The position numbers were made by a program, and so were the translations under genes. Shown piece by piece: positions 1 to 7,395 of a stretch of DNA of 32,824 bases (positions are counted from its first letter, which is position 1; every line of letters starts with the position of its first letter). Source of the DNA: Bacillota bacterium (GTDB taxonomy: Bacteria > Bacillota > Desulfotomaculia > Desulfotomaculales > JAJYZD01); assembly GCA_021800315.1 (NCBI GenBank), contig JAJYZD010000003.1, forward strand, positions 1 through 32,824, in the 5' to 3' direction. The notes beneath the pieces are model-generated. The model searched no databases. It worked only from the letters and a program-made list of their open reading frames with translations, and had not been told where the DNA came from.

Positions 1-665
1 GCCAACTGGCTGGCACCGTCCGGTTTGGCGGCTTCCAGCCGTGCAGCGTATTGGGCCAGTTCGTCCAACATGATCAGAGCCTTTCGCTCACCCAGGACTT
101 TCTCAAAAAAAGGTTTCCCGGGGGCGGCATAAGAGCCGGCCTCGTCCTCCACCTCGCGGTAAAGGGCCTCCCCGCCCACCTGGTAAGCGATTTCCCCCCA
201 GAGGGTATAAGGTGTGAGGGCGTCACCCTTCGGTTTGTGAACCGGAATTTCGTCACCGGCCACCCCGACGACCACCACCGACCCGGGCCGGGGCAAAAGA
301 CCCGCATCGATAAGGCCGGCGGTTACACCCGCCAACTCCGTTCCCCTGCGCGCCACGTGCGTACAGGCCAGAAGGCTGTGCGTCTTACCGCCGCCAAAGG
401 CGGTTTCCAGGCGGTGGATGGCCGGTACGGTAAGGTCCCCCGCAATGCGCCCCAAAACCTCCGCCAGGGTGGTCCGGAGCCCCTGGGTCGCAAAAGTGAG
501 GTCCCGGAAAAAGATCTCCGCGTCGGCATAAACGGTATCGGGGGATTGCCGGCCGCCCCGGTAGCTCTCAATGACCGGTGTCAGCGAGGCCGTAAAAACC
601 TCCGGGTTAAACGTTCCGGCAAGTATTTCCGCTCGCGGTTCGCAGGCCTCAAATATAGATCGCAC
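1..665 (-). CDS. DUF499-domain AAA-type ATPase, N-terminal part (runs off left edge)
   Basis: About 221 residues are visible, read from a GTG at 665 and open to the window edge. The N-terminus (RSIFEACEPRAEILAG) resembles the start of DUF499 proteins. A Walker A-like loop FGGGKTH lies near residue 88 and a Walker B-like ALIMLDEL near residue 200, followed by AQYAARLE. Between them the stretch TLWGEIAYQVGG is also typical of the family. DUF499 proteins are large predicted ATPases, often found with DUF1156 methyltransferases and helicases in phage-defence islands; that role here is inference because the partners would lie outside the window. A GAGG sits about 10 nt before the GTG and there is no in-frame ATG near it. 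Overlapping ORFs in other frames are shadows. It diverges from the activase gene at 1099. Confidence 0.8.
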   Translation of the reverse strand, partial: MRSIFEACEPRAEILAGTFNPEVFTASLTPVIESYRGGRQSPDTVYADAEIFFRDLTFATQGLRTTLAEVLGRIAGDLTVPAIHRLETAFGGGKTHSLLACTHVARRGTELAGVTAGLIDAGLLPRPGSVVVVGVAGDEIPVHKPKGDALTPYTLWGEIAYQVGGEALYREVEDEAGSYAAPGKPFFEKVLGERKALIMLDELAQYAARLEAAKPDGASQL

Positions 666-806
666 CTTACACCATCCTCAACCAGTTTAGTTCTTATTCC
701 AAAGCCGGACGAAAGCCGGATAAAACTGATGTATACCGGGATCGCCTGGCGAAGCATAAAGGTCAAATTCGACGGGAACCAATGATATCCTTTCTCTTGT
801 GGATTT

Positions 807-1043
807 TCACTCCGTTCTTCCTGGTAAACTTCGGCCGCATTCACCCCGCCAGACGGTCCCGCCGGCGTGGGAACAGGCCCACGGGCGCTCCAGGTGGTCG
901 CGGGAATCGTCCGGCAAACGAATTCTCCACGAAAACTCCTTCAGTTCCCTCATTCGGTCAATCAGCAGCCGGGCATCTTCCGAAACCGGGAAAGGAGTTG
1001 CCACCGTAGCGGAGAAGTAATAACCCGGCCCGGCGGCGCCCAC
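807..1043 (-). other. Unrecognised short ORF, possible gene remnant, in the 666-1098 gap
   Basis: The 434 bases between the DUF499 start and the activase hold no gene I recognise. One minus-strand frame of 78 codons opens with GTG and reads YFSATVATPFPVSEDARLL and RMRELKEFSWRIRLPDD, with coding-like composition, then degenerates into a Gly/Arg-rich tail before its stop. There is no convincing ribosome binding site and I see no known domain. It could be a decayed neighbour of the DUF499 gene or chance. Confidence 0.2.
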
Positions 1044-1098
1044 GGTCCCGGCCGGTGGTCGGACGCCGGAACCCTTTCACTTCCCGGAGGTATATTTC

Positions 1099-2052
1099 TT
1101 GAACTGTTACCTGGGCATCGACGTAGGGTCGGTGAGCATCAACATCGTGGCCGTGGACGAAGCGGGGCAGGTCATATCCGGCCTCTACCTGCGCTCCCGG
1201 GGCCGTCCCCTGGAAGTCATCCTGGAGGGGCTCAAAGATACCGCATCCCGTCTCGGCGGGAACGTGACCGTGGCCGGCTGCGGCACGACGGGGAGCGGCC
1301 GATACCTGGCCGGGGTGATGACCGGGGCCGACGTCATCAAGAACGAGATCACGGCCCACGCCGTGGCCTCCTCCCTCGTCCGTCCCGACGTCCAGACCAT
1401 CCTGGAGATAGGCGGTCAGGACTCCAAGATCATCGTGCTGCGCCAGGGCATAGTCACCGATTTCGCCATGAACACCGTTTGCGCCGCCGGCACGGGATCC
1501 TTTCTGGACCAGCAGGCCGCCCGCCTGGGGATCCCCATCGAGGAGTTCGGATCCCTGGCGCTGGAATCCGGCAACGCGGTCCGCATCGCCGGACGCTGCA
1601 CCGTTTTCGCCGAATCGGACATGGTCCACAAACAACAACTGGGCCACCGGGTCCACGATATCATCCGGGGACTGTGCGAGGCCCTGGTACGCAACTACCT
1701 GAACAACGTGGGCAAGGGCAAGGAGATCCTCCCGCCGGTGCTGTTCCAGGGGGGCGTGGCCGCCAACATCGGTATCGTGGCCGCCTTCGAGCGCGCCCTG
1801 GGAATCCCCGTGCAGGTGCCGGACCACCACGACCTGATGGGTGCCCTCGGAGCCGCCCGCCTGGCCCGCGAGGCCGTGGAGCGCTCGGGAAGGACATCCT
1901 TCAAGGGCTTCGGCGTCAACGCCCTGCCCCACCGGACCAGCGGCTTCGAGTGCCACGGCTGTTCCAACGTGTGCGAGATCGTGGAAATCTACGAAGGAGA
2001 ACAGGTCATCGGCCGCTGGGGCTCGCGTTGCGGCCGGTGGGACATCTTTTGA
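1099..2052 (+). CDS. 2-hydroxyacyl-CoA dehydratase activase (BcrAD/BadFG/HgdC family)
   Basis: 317 residues. This ASKHA-fold ATPase family is a homodimer bridged by one [4Fe-4S] cluster; it uses ATP to push one electron into a 2-hydroxyacyl-CoA dehydratase or benzoyl-CoA reductase. The phosphate-1 motif GIDVGSVS is at residues 6-13, EIGGQDSK at 103-110, and the two cluster cysteines are Cys128 (NTVCAAGTG) and Cys167 (GRCTVFAESD), equivalent to the HgdC pair. The C-terminus carries an extra cysteine motif CHGCSNVC plus SRCGRW, seen in some longer activases. The start is TTG with GGAGG 8 nt upstream. No dehydratase subunits are adjacent; the next gene, 127 bp downstream, is an acyl-CoA dehydrogenase. 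The partner enzyme is unknown. Confidence 0.88.
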   Translation: MNCYLGIDVGSVSINIVAVDEAGQVISGLYLRSRGRPLEVILEGLKDTASRLGGNVTVAGCGTTGSGRYLAGVMTGADVIKNEITAHAVASSLVRPDVQTILEIGGQDSKIIVLRQGIVTDFAMNTVCAAGTGSFLDQQAARLGIPIEEFGSLALESGNAVRIAGRCTVFAESDMVHKQQLGHRVHDIIRGLCEALVRNYLNNVGKGKEILPPVLFQGGVAANIGIVAAFERALGIPVQVPDHHDLMGALGAARLAREAVERSGRTSFKGFGVNALPHRTSGFECHGCSNVCEIVEIYEGEQVIGRWGSRCGRWDIF

Positions 2053-2078
2053 GTTTGGTGTATACTATCGTTTACACT
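2049..2078 (+). promoter_or_regulatory. Candidate sigma-A promoter before the acyl-CoA dehydrogenase
   Basis: In the 127-bp gap after the activase, TTGAGT (2049-2054) and TACACT (2073-2078) are 18 bp apart. The match is only partial, and an overlapping TATACT lies at 2061. It could give the mutase genes their own transcript. Confidence 0.25.
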
Positions 2079-2179
2079 ACGAGCCGTTTCTTTCGACCGG
2101 AGACCGCCAAATCCCTTCCCCCCCGGGTTGGTATATCTTTTGCATAAGTACTCGCAAACAGATTTTGGGGGCGTGTTTC

Positions 2180-3316
2180 ATGTTTGAAATGAGCGAAGAA
2201 CAGCAACTGGTCCTGGAGACGGTCCGGCGTTTCGCCCGGGAGGAAGTGGCCCCCCGGGCCGCCCGCGTCGACCGGGAACATCTTTTCCCGCGCGAGAACC
2301 TTGAAGGCGCCAGGCGCCTGGGCCTGATGGGCATGCCGATACCGGAGCGGTGGGGCGGCGCCGGCTACGACTTCCTGTCCTACATGCTGGCCGTGGAGGA
2401 AATAGCGAAAGCCTGCGCCTCCACTGCGGTCATCCTGGCCGTCCACACTTCGATGGCCTGCTTTTCCGTCCTCAACTTCGGCACCCCGGCCCAGAAGGAA
2501 AAATACCTGACCCAACTGGCCGGCGGATCGCTCCTGGGCGCCTTCGCCATCACCGAGCCGGAGGCCGGCTCGGACGCCGGGGCATTGTCCATGCGTGCCG
2601 TACGCAAGGGTGACCGCTACATCGTCAACGGCACCAAGATTTTCATCACGTCCGCCGGAGCGGCCGACCTGTACGTCACCTTCGTGTCCACCGATCCCTC
2701 CCGCGGCGCCCGCGGCATCACGGCGCTGCTGGTGGAAAAGGACACCCCCGGTTTCCGGGTGGGTCGCCTGGAGGAAAAAATGGGGCTGCACGGCTCCCCG
2801 ACCGGCGAACTGATCTTTGAAAACGCGGAAGTTCCCGTAGAAAACATCCTGGGCGAGGAAAACAAGGGCTTTTCCTTGGCCATGTCCCTGTTGGAAGGCG
2901 GACGCATCGGCATCGGCGCCCAGGCGGTGGGCATCGCCACGGCCGCCCTGGAAACCGCCGTGGCCTACGCCCGTCAGCGGGTGCAGTTCCGCCAGAACAT
3001 CGCTTCCTTCCAGGGTATCCAGTTCATGCTGGCCGACATGGCCACCGCCGTGGACGCCGCCCGTCTCCTGGTCTACCGGGCCGCCTCCCTCAAGGACCGC
3101 GGCCAACCCCACGGCAAAGAGGCCTCCATGGCCAAGCTCTTCGCCACCGACACGGCCATGCAGGTGACGACGAACGCCGTCCAGGTGCTGGGCGGCTACG
3201 GCTACTGCCGCGAGTACCCGGTGGAAAGGTACATGCGCGACGCCAAGGTGACCCAGATTTACGAAGGAACCAGCCAGATCCAGCGCCTGGTCATCGCCAG
3301 GCATTTGACCAAATAG
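2180..3316 (+). CDS. Acyl-CoA dehydrogenase, short-chain (butyryl/isobutyryl-CoA) type
   Basis: 378 residues, full length for the family. It oxidises an acyl-CoA to the 2-enoyl-CoA using FAD and passes electrons to ETF. The three ACAD domains are present: an N-terminal helical domain, the FAD-binding middle domain with AFAITEPEAGSDAG and the ITSAGAADLYV region, and a C-terminal domain ending in VLGGYGYCREYPVERYMRD and QIYEGTSQIQ. Glu362 in YEGT is the catalytic base in the position used by short-chain/butyryl-CoA dehydrogenases. ATG at 2180 is the likely start; the longer frame from 1841 overlaps the activase out of frame and is not coding. No etfAB genes are in the window. Its neighbours, an adenosyltransferase and a butyryl/isobutyryl-type mutase, suggest a C4 acyl-CoA substrate (inference). 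Confidence 0.93.
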   Translation: MFEMSEEQQLVLETVRRFAREEVAPRAARVDREHLFPRENLEGARRLGLMGMPIPERWGGAGYDFLSYMLAVEEIAKACASTAVILAVHTSMACFSVLNFGTPAQKEKYLTQLAGGSLLGAFAITEPEAGSDAGALSMRAVRKGDRYIVNGTKIFITSAGAADLYVTFVSTDPSRGARGITALLVEKDTPGFRVGRLEEKMGLHGSPTGELIFENAEVPVENILGEENKGFSLAMSLLEGGRIGIGAQAVGIATAALETAVAYARQRVQFRQNIASFQGIQFMLADMATAVDAARLLVYRAASLKDRGQPHGKEASMAKLFATDTAMQVTTNAVQVLGGYGYCREYPVERYMRDAKVTQIYEGTSQIQRLVIARHLTK

Positions 3317-3327
3317 GGGGAGTAGGT

Positions 3328-3858
3328 TTGGCGGAGAAACAGCCAGGATTGGTGCAGGTATACACAGGCAACGGCAAGGGCAAGACCACCGCGGCCCTGG
3401 GGCTTGCCTGGCGGGCGGCGGGCCACGGCAAGCGGGTATTCATGCTGCAGTTCATGAAAGGCAGTCCGGATTACGGCGAAGTCAGGGCGGCCTCCCTGCT
3501 ACCCGGCTTTACCCTGGTTCAGAGCGGCCTGCCCACCTTCGTGGACAAGGTCCATCCCTCGCCGGAGGATCTGAGGCTGGCCGCCGAAGGACTGGACCGG
3601 GCGCGGCGGGAAATAAGCGAAGGGGACTGGGACCTGGTCATCCTGGACGAGGTTAACGTGGCCCTGGACTACGGCCTCATCCGGGCGGAGGATGTGGAGG
3701 CGATGATCCGCCAAAAACCGGCCGGGCTGGAACTGGTCCTGACCGGCCGTTACGCCCCGCGATCAATCGTCGCCCTGGCCGACCTGGTCAGCGAGGTCAC
3801 GCTGGTCAAACACCCTTACTACCGCGGGATCCAGGCCCGCCAAGGTATTGAGTACTAG
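3328..3858 (+). CDS. cobO: Cob(I)alamin adenosyltransferase (CobO/BtuR/CobA type)
   Basis: 176 residues. It transfers the 5'-deoxyadenosyl group of ATP to cob(I)alamin, making the coenzyme needed by the mutase encoded just downstream. The P-loop GNGKGKTTAALGLAWRAAG is close to the N-terminus, followed by FMLQFMKG, and the Walker B-like LVILDEVNVALDYG and the C-terminal LVLTGRYAP are typical. The start is TTG, 11 nt after the dehydrogenase stop, with GGGGGAG immediately upstream. Spacing and gene order point to co-transcription with the mutase; a local adenosyltransferase in place of the usual MeaB-type chaperone gene is notable. Confidence 0.93.
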   Translation: MAEKQPGLVQVYTGNGKGKTTAALGLAWRAAGHGKRVFMLQFMKGSPDYGEVRAASLLPGFTLVQSGLPTFVDKVHPSPEDLRLAAEGLDRARREISEGDWDLVILDEVNVALDYGLIRAEDVEAMIRQKPAGLELVLTGRYAPRSIVALADLVSEVTLVKHPYYRGIQARQGIEY

Positions 3859-3879
3859 CCGCGAAGGAGGTTTTTATTC

Positions 3880-5541
3880 GTGGGTCAAGACGACTTGAAA
3901 CCGGATCCGGAAAGGGAAGCCTGGCGGGCCAAACGATCCCAATTGCCCGACCGTCCGGTTGACTTCACATCCCTTTCCGGCCTGGAGCTTGCCGAACTCT
4001 ATACGCCGGAGGACCTTTCCGGCTTCGATTACGGACGCGACCTGGGCTATCCCGGCCGGTATCCCTACACACGCGGCGTGCAGACGAACATGTACCGGGG
4101 ACGCCTTTGGACCATGCGCCAGTTCGCCGGCTTCGCCTGCGCGGCGGAGAGCAACGCCCGTTACAAGTTCCTGTTGGAACGGGGCACCTCCGGCCTCTCC
4201 GTGGCTTTCGACATGCCCACCATCATGGGATACGATTCCGACCACCCGCGGGCCTGCGGCGAGGTCGGCCGGGTCGGAGTGGCCATCGACTCCCTGGCCG
4301 ACATGGAGACCCTGTTCGCCGGCATTCCCCTGGACCGGGTCAGCACCTCCATGACCATCAACGCCCCGGCCCCGGTCATCTGGGCCATGTACATCGCCAC
4401 GGCGGAAAGGCAGGGCGTGAGCCCCGGGAAGCTGACCGGCACCATCCAAAACGACATTCTGAAGGAATACATGGCGCAGAAGTCCTGGATCTTCCCGCCC
4501 GAACCCTCCCTGCGCCTCATTACCGACATTTTCGCCTTCGCCGCCGACTTTGTTCCCCACTGGAACACGGTCAGCATCAGCGGTTACCACATCCGGGAAG
4601 CCGGCTCCACCGCCGCGCAGGAACTGGCCTTCACCCTGGCCGACGGCTTCGCCTACGTGGAAGCGGGCATCAAGGCCGGTCTTTCCGTGGACCGCTTCGC
4701 CCCCCGCCTCTCCTTCTTCTTCAACTCGCACATTGATTTCTTCGAGGAGATCGCCAAGATGCGGGCGGCCAGGCGCATCTGGGCCCGGCACATGAAGGAG
4801 AAATACGGGGCCAGGGATCCCCACTCGCTGCTCCTGCGCTTCCACACCCAGACCGCCGGCTGCAGCCTGACCGCCCAGCAGCCGGAGAACAACGTGGTTC
4901 GCACCGCCTACCAGGCGCTGGCCGCGGTTTTAGCCGGCACCCAGTCCCTGCACACCAACTCCCTGGACGAGGTCCTCGCCCTGCCGACGGAAAAGGCAGT
5001 CCAGATAGCGCTGCGCACCCAGCAGATCATCGCCCATGAAACCGGCGTGACCAACGTCATCGACCCCCTGGCCGGCTCCTACTTCGTTGAATCTTTGACC
5101 AACCGGATGGAGGAGGAAGCCGAAAGGTACTTCGCCGAAATCGAACGCCGTGGCGGCGTCATCGCCGCCATCGACCAGAATTTCTTCCAGCAGGAGATCG
5201 CCGACGCCGCCTACCGCTTCCAGCAGGCCGTGGACAACGGCCGGCGCATCGTGGTTGGAGTGAACGACTTTGTCGATCCGGCGGAAAACATCGATATCGA
5301 GCTTTTGCGCATCGACCCGGCCGTAGAGCGCGACCAGGTGGAGCGACTCCACCAACTGCGGACGGGCCGGGACAACCTGACGGTCGGCGAAAAACTGGAC
5401 GACCTGCGGCAGGCCGCCGAAGGCACCGCCAACCTGATGCCCTTCATTCTGGCGGCCGCACGGGTCTACGCCACTGAGGGCGAGATCATCCAGGTCTTCC
5501 GCGAGGTATTCGGAGAATACCGGGAGAAGCCGGTATTTTGA
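3880..5541 (+). CDS. icmA: B12-dependent acyl-CoA mutase large subunit, isobutyryl-CoA mutase-like
   Basis: 553 residues, the length of a separate mutase large (substrate-binding) subunit, with no C-terminal B12 domain. Family motifs are clear: [61 protein letters not shown] and [12 protein letters not shown]. Two positions separate substrates in this family: methylmalonyl-CoA mutase has Tyr89 and Arg207 (Propionibacterium numbering), isobutyryl-CoA mutase has Phe and Gln. Here they are Phe82 (RQFAGF) and Gln200 (YMAQKS), so n-butyryl-CoA/isobutyryl-CoA is the better guess; automatic annotation would probably say methylmalonyl-CoA mutase. Ile at the first position, typical of 2-hydroxyisobutyryl-CoA mutase, is absent. 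The start is GTG with AAGGAGG 9 nt upstream. It is 21 bp after cobO and 13 bp before the small subunit. Confidence 0.9.
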   Translation: MGQDDLKPDPEREAWRAKRSQLPDRPVDFTSLSGLELAELYTPEDLSGFDYGRDLGYPGRYPYTRGVQTNMYRGRLWTMRQFAGFACAAESNARYKFLLERGTSGLSVAFDMPTIMGYDSDHPRACGEVGRVGVAIDSLADMETLFAGIPLDRVSTSMTINAPAPVIWAMYIATAERQGVSPGKLTGTIQNDILKEYMAQKSWIFPPEPSLRLITDIFAFAADFVPHWNTVSISGYHIREAGSTAAQELAFTLADGFAYVEAGIKAGLSVDRFAPRLSFFFNSHIDFFEEIAKMRAARRIWARHMKEKYGARDPHSLLLRFHTQTAGCSLTAQQPENNVVRTAYQALAAVLAGTQSLHTNSLDEVLALPTEKAVQIALRTQQIIAHETGVTNVIDPLAGSYFVESLTNRMEEEAERYFAEIERRGGVIAAIDQNFFQQEIADAAYRFQQAVDNGRRIVVGVNDFVDPAENIDIELLRIDPAVERDQVERLHQLRTGRDNLTVGEKLDDLRQAAEGTANLMPFILAAARVYATEGEIIQVFREVFGEYREKPVF

Positions 5542-5554
5542 GGGGGCATAACAC

Positions 5555-5956
5555 ATGACGGTGAGAAAGATAAGGGTGTTAATGGCCAAACCGGGCCTGG
5601 ACGGCCATGACCGGGGGGTCAGGGTGATTGCCCGGGGCCTGCGGGACGCCGGCATGGAAGTGGTTTACACCGGGCTGCACCAGACCGCCGAACAGGTGGT
5701 AACCGCCGCCGTCCAGGAGGACGTGGACGTGGTGGGACTCTCTATCCTCTCCGGCGCCCACATGACCTTCTTCCCCCGGGTCAACGAACTCCTCAGGGAA
5801 AGGGGAGCCGGGGACATCATGGTCATCGGCGGCGGCACCATTCCCGAGGCCGATATCCGGGAGTTGAAGGAGAAAGGCTGGGCCGCCGAGATCTTTACGC
5901 CGGGCACCAGTCTGGAGAAGATTGTGGGGTGGATCCAGGCCAACGTCAAAGTCTAG
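5555..5956 (+). CDS. icmB: B12-binding small subunit of acyl-CoA mutase
   Basis: 133 residues, the size of a stand-alone mutase cobalamin-binding subunit. The DxHxxG motif (GLDGHDRG) supplies the lower axial histidine for base-off/His-on cobalamin. [14 protein letters not shown] and [12 protein letters not shown] match the Rossmann-like B12 fold. It starts at an ATG behind GAGGGGG, 13 bp after the large subunit, and forms the other half of that enzyme. Small subunits of methylmalonyl-, isobutyryl- and 2-hydroxyisobutyryl-CoA mutases look alike, so specificity comes from the large subunit. Confidence 0.93.
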   Translation: MTVRKIRVLMAKPGLDGHDRGVRVIARGLRDAGMEVVYTGLHQTAEQVVTAAVQEDVDVVGLSILSGAHMTFFPRVNELLRERGAGDIMVIGGGTIPEADIRELKEKGWAAEIFTPGTSLEKIVGWIQANVKV

Positions 5957-5966
5957 CGAGCGGGCT

Positions 5967-6001
5967 TGGGGAGGGCCGGGCACGATGCCCGGCCCTCCCC
6001 A
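5967..6001 (+). terminator. Perfect 16-bp GC-rich hairpin after the mutase genes
   Basis: Left arm 5967-5982 and right arm 5986-6001 pair perfectly around a 3-nt CGA loop, 11 nt after the small-subunit stop. There is no U-run, so it may be a weak terminator, an RNA-stabilising hairpin or an attenuator. It lies just before the ribosome binding region of the next gene. Confidence 0.5.
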
Positions 6002-6020
6002 GCAGAAGGTGGTGACCGCC

Positions 6021-6941
6021 ATGCTTCAGCAGATCACCGGCAATTTCCACTTCGTGGAACGCGGCTGGCTCAGTGCCAACCACTTTGTCTACAACGGCAG
6101 GCGCAGGATGCTGATCGATACCGGTTACCAGACGCACCTGGGCCAAACCCTGGACCTGATACGGCAAACCGGCCTCGACCCCCGCTCGGTGGATTTGATT
6201 GTCTCGACCCACGGCCACTGCGATCATGTCGGCGGCAACCGCTTCATCCAGGAGTTGTCCGGCTGCGAAATAGCCATGCACGCCATAGACCGGCGGTTCA
6301 TCGAAGCCCGGGACGACTACCATACATGGTGGAGCTATTACGACCAGCAGGCCGACTTTTTCCCCGTCCACCGCTCCCTGGCGGACGGCGAGAACATCGA
6401 CCTGGACGATCTCACCCTGGAAGTGTTGCACGTGCCAGGGCACGCCGCCGGTCAGATCGCCCTGTACTGCCCGAAGTTCCGCTTTCTGATCGCCGCCGAC
6501 GCACTCTGGCAGGGCGACTTCGGCGTCCTGACCCCCGCCGTCGACGGCCCCGCGGCTCCCCTCCTGCAGCAAAGCACCTTGGACCGGTTGGCCGCCCTAC
6601 CGCTCGCCGTCATCTATCCCGGCCACGGCCCCGTCATTCGCGACTCGCGGCTGGCCATCGACCGCTGCCGGAGAAGGATTGAACGGTTCCTCGCCGAACC
6701 GGCCGCCATGGCCCGCGACCAGGTGAAGAAGATCATCCTCTATGCCCTGCTCATGAAAGAAGGCTGTCACGAGGCGGACTTCTTCCCTTACCTGATGACA
6801 ACCCCCTGGTACCCGCAAACGGTCGATCTTTTCTTTCCCCAACGCTACCGGGAACTGTACGATGACGTCATGGCGGAACTGGTGCGCCGGAATCTGGTCA
6901 TCCGGTCCGGTCAACGCCTGGCAGCGGCTTTGAGGGCCTGA
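6021..6941 (+). CDS. Metallo-beta-lactamase-fold hydrolase
   Basis: 306 residues. The metal-binding motif THGHCDHVGG (HxHxDH), the later histidine in VPGHAAGQ, the bridging aspartate in IAADALWQGDFG and YPGHGPVI are all present, so the two-metal site looks intact. The C-terminal third is helical and resembles the extension of hydroxyacylglutathione-hydrolase-like or LACTB2-like MBL proteins. ATG at 6021 was chosen because an upstream extension would run through the hairpin; AGAAGGTGG lies about 10 nt upstream. The natural substrate is unknown; a thioesterase-like role with the adjacent acyl-CoA enzymes is possible but unproven. Confidence 0.88.
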   Translation: MLQQITGNFHFVERGWLSANHFVYNGRRRMLIDTGYQTHLGQTLDLIRQTGLDPRSVDLIVSTHGHCDHVGGNRFIQELSGCEIAMHAIDRRFIEARDDYHTWWSYYDQQADFFPVHRSLADGENIDLDDLTLEVLHVPGHAAGQIALYCPKFRFLIAADALWQGDFGVLTPAVDGPAAPLLQQSTLDRLAALPLAVIYPGHGPVIRDSRLAIDRCRRRIERFLAEPAAMARDQVKKIILYALLMKEGCHEADFFPYLMTTPWYPQTVDLFFPQRYRELYDDVMAELVRRNLVIRSGQRLAAALRA

Positions 6942-7037
6942 CCCGGACGGAGCATCCTGACGCTCGGGAACCAACCTTGGTTTCCTCATCTGTCGAACCC
7001 AAACCACGTCACGATAACCACCGGAACGGTTCCATGT

Positions 7038-7290
7038 TCAGGACCCGGCAGCCCTAAACCGGCGAAATACCGTCGATATGGACGCGACAGCCAGCCGGGA
7101 TTGCCAACCCAAACCAGCCACCAGGACGCCGGCCATGATGAAACCAAAGCCCGCCGCTTTAGCCCGGGTGAGAAAGTCCGTACCCCAAACCAGGGAGACC
7201 GGGAACGCGAACACCGACTCCAGGCTGAGAATGAGGGCGGCGTGGTGAAGCCTACCTTTGGCGATGGTGCCGATAGAGGAATTCCATAAA
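7038..7290 (-). pseudogene. 3' remnant of an EamA/DMT-family transporter
   Basis: About 84 residues on the minus strand read like the last two transmembrane helices of a 10-TM EamA permease: AALILSLESVFAF followed by GFGFIMAGVLVAGLGW. The first eight helices are absent; the frame upstream (beyond about 7290) no longer resembles the family and overlaps the start region of the plus-strand sugar transporter. There is no start signal at the break. It appears to be a gene cut by the arrival of the AT-rich segment. Confidence 0.5.
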
Positions 7291-7351
7291 CTGCAGGAAT
7301 CGTCCTGTAAGGATATGGGCATAGTAAGCGCATCTAATTTCCGGCCGGCAG

Positions 7352-7368
7352 TTCGCGAAAAACGCGAA
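7352..7368 (+). promoter_or_regulatory. Small inverted repeat before the sugar transporter
   Basis: TTCGCG and CGCGAA flank a five-A loop, ending 7 nt before the ribosome binding site of the transporter. It may be an operator or leader hairpin. Confidence 0.3.
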
Positions 7369-7395
7369 TCACAGCAGGTGAGGTGGAAAATATCC

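Noticed and set aside
2061-2066. TATACT as -10 box after the activase stop
   Set aside because: No acceptable -35 box lies 16-18 bp upstream; the overlapping TTGAGT/TACACT pair fits slightly better.
867-2147. Large plus-strand ORF of 426 codons
   Set aside because: Arg/Gly/Pro-rich frame overlapping the activase gene; a GC-driven shadow.
1841-2179. Longer start for the acyl-CoA dehydrogenase
   Set aside because: The extension overlaps the activase out of frame and is Pro/Ser/Arg-rich; the family N-terminus begins at 2180.
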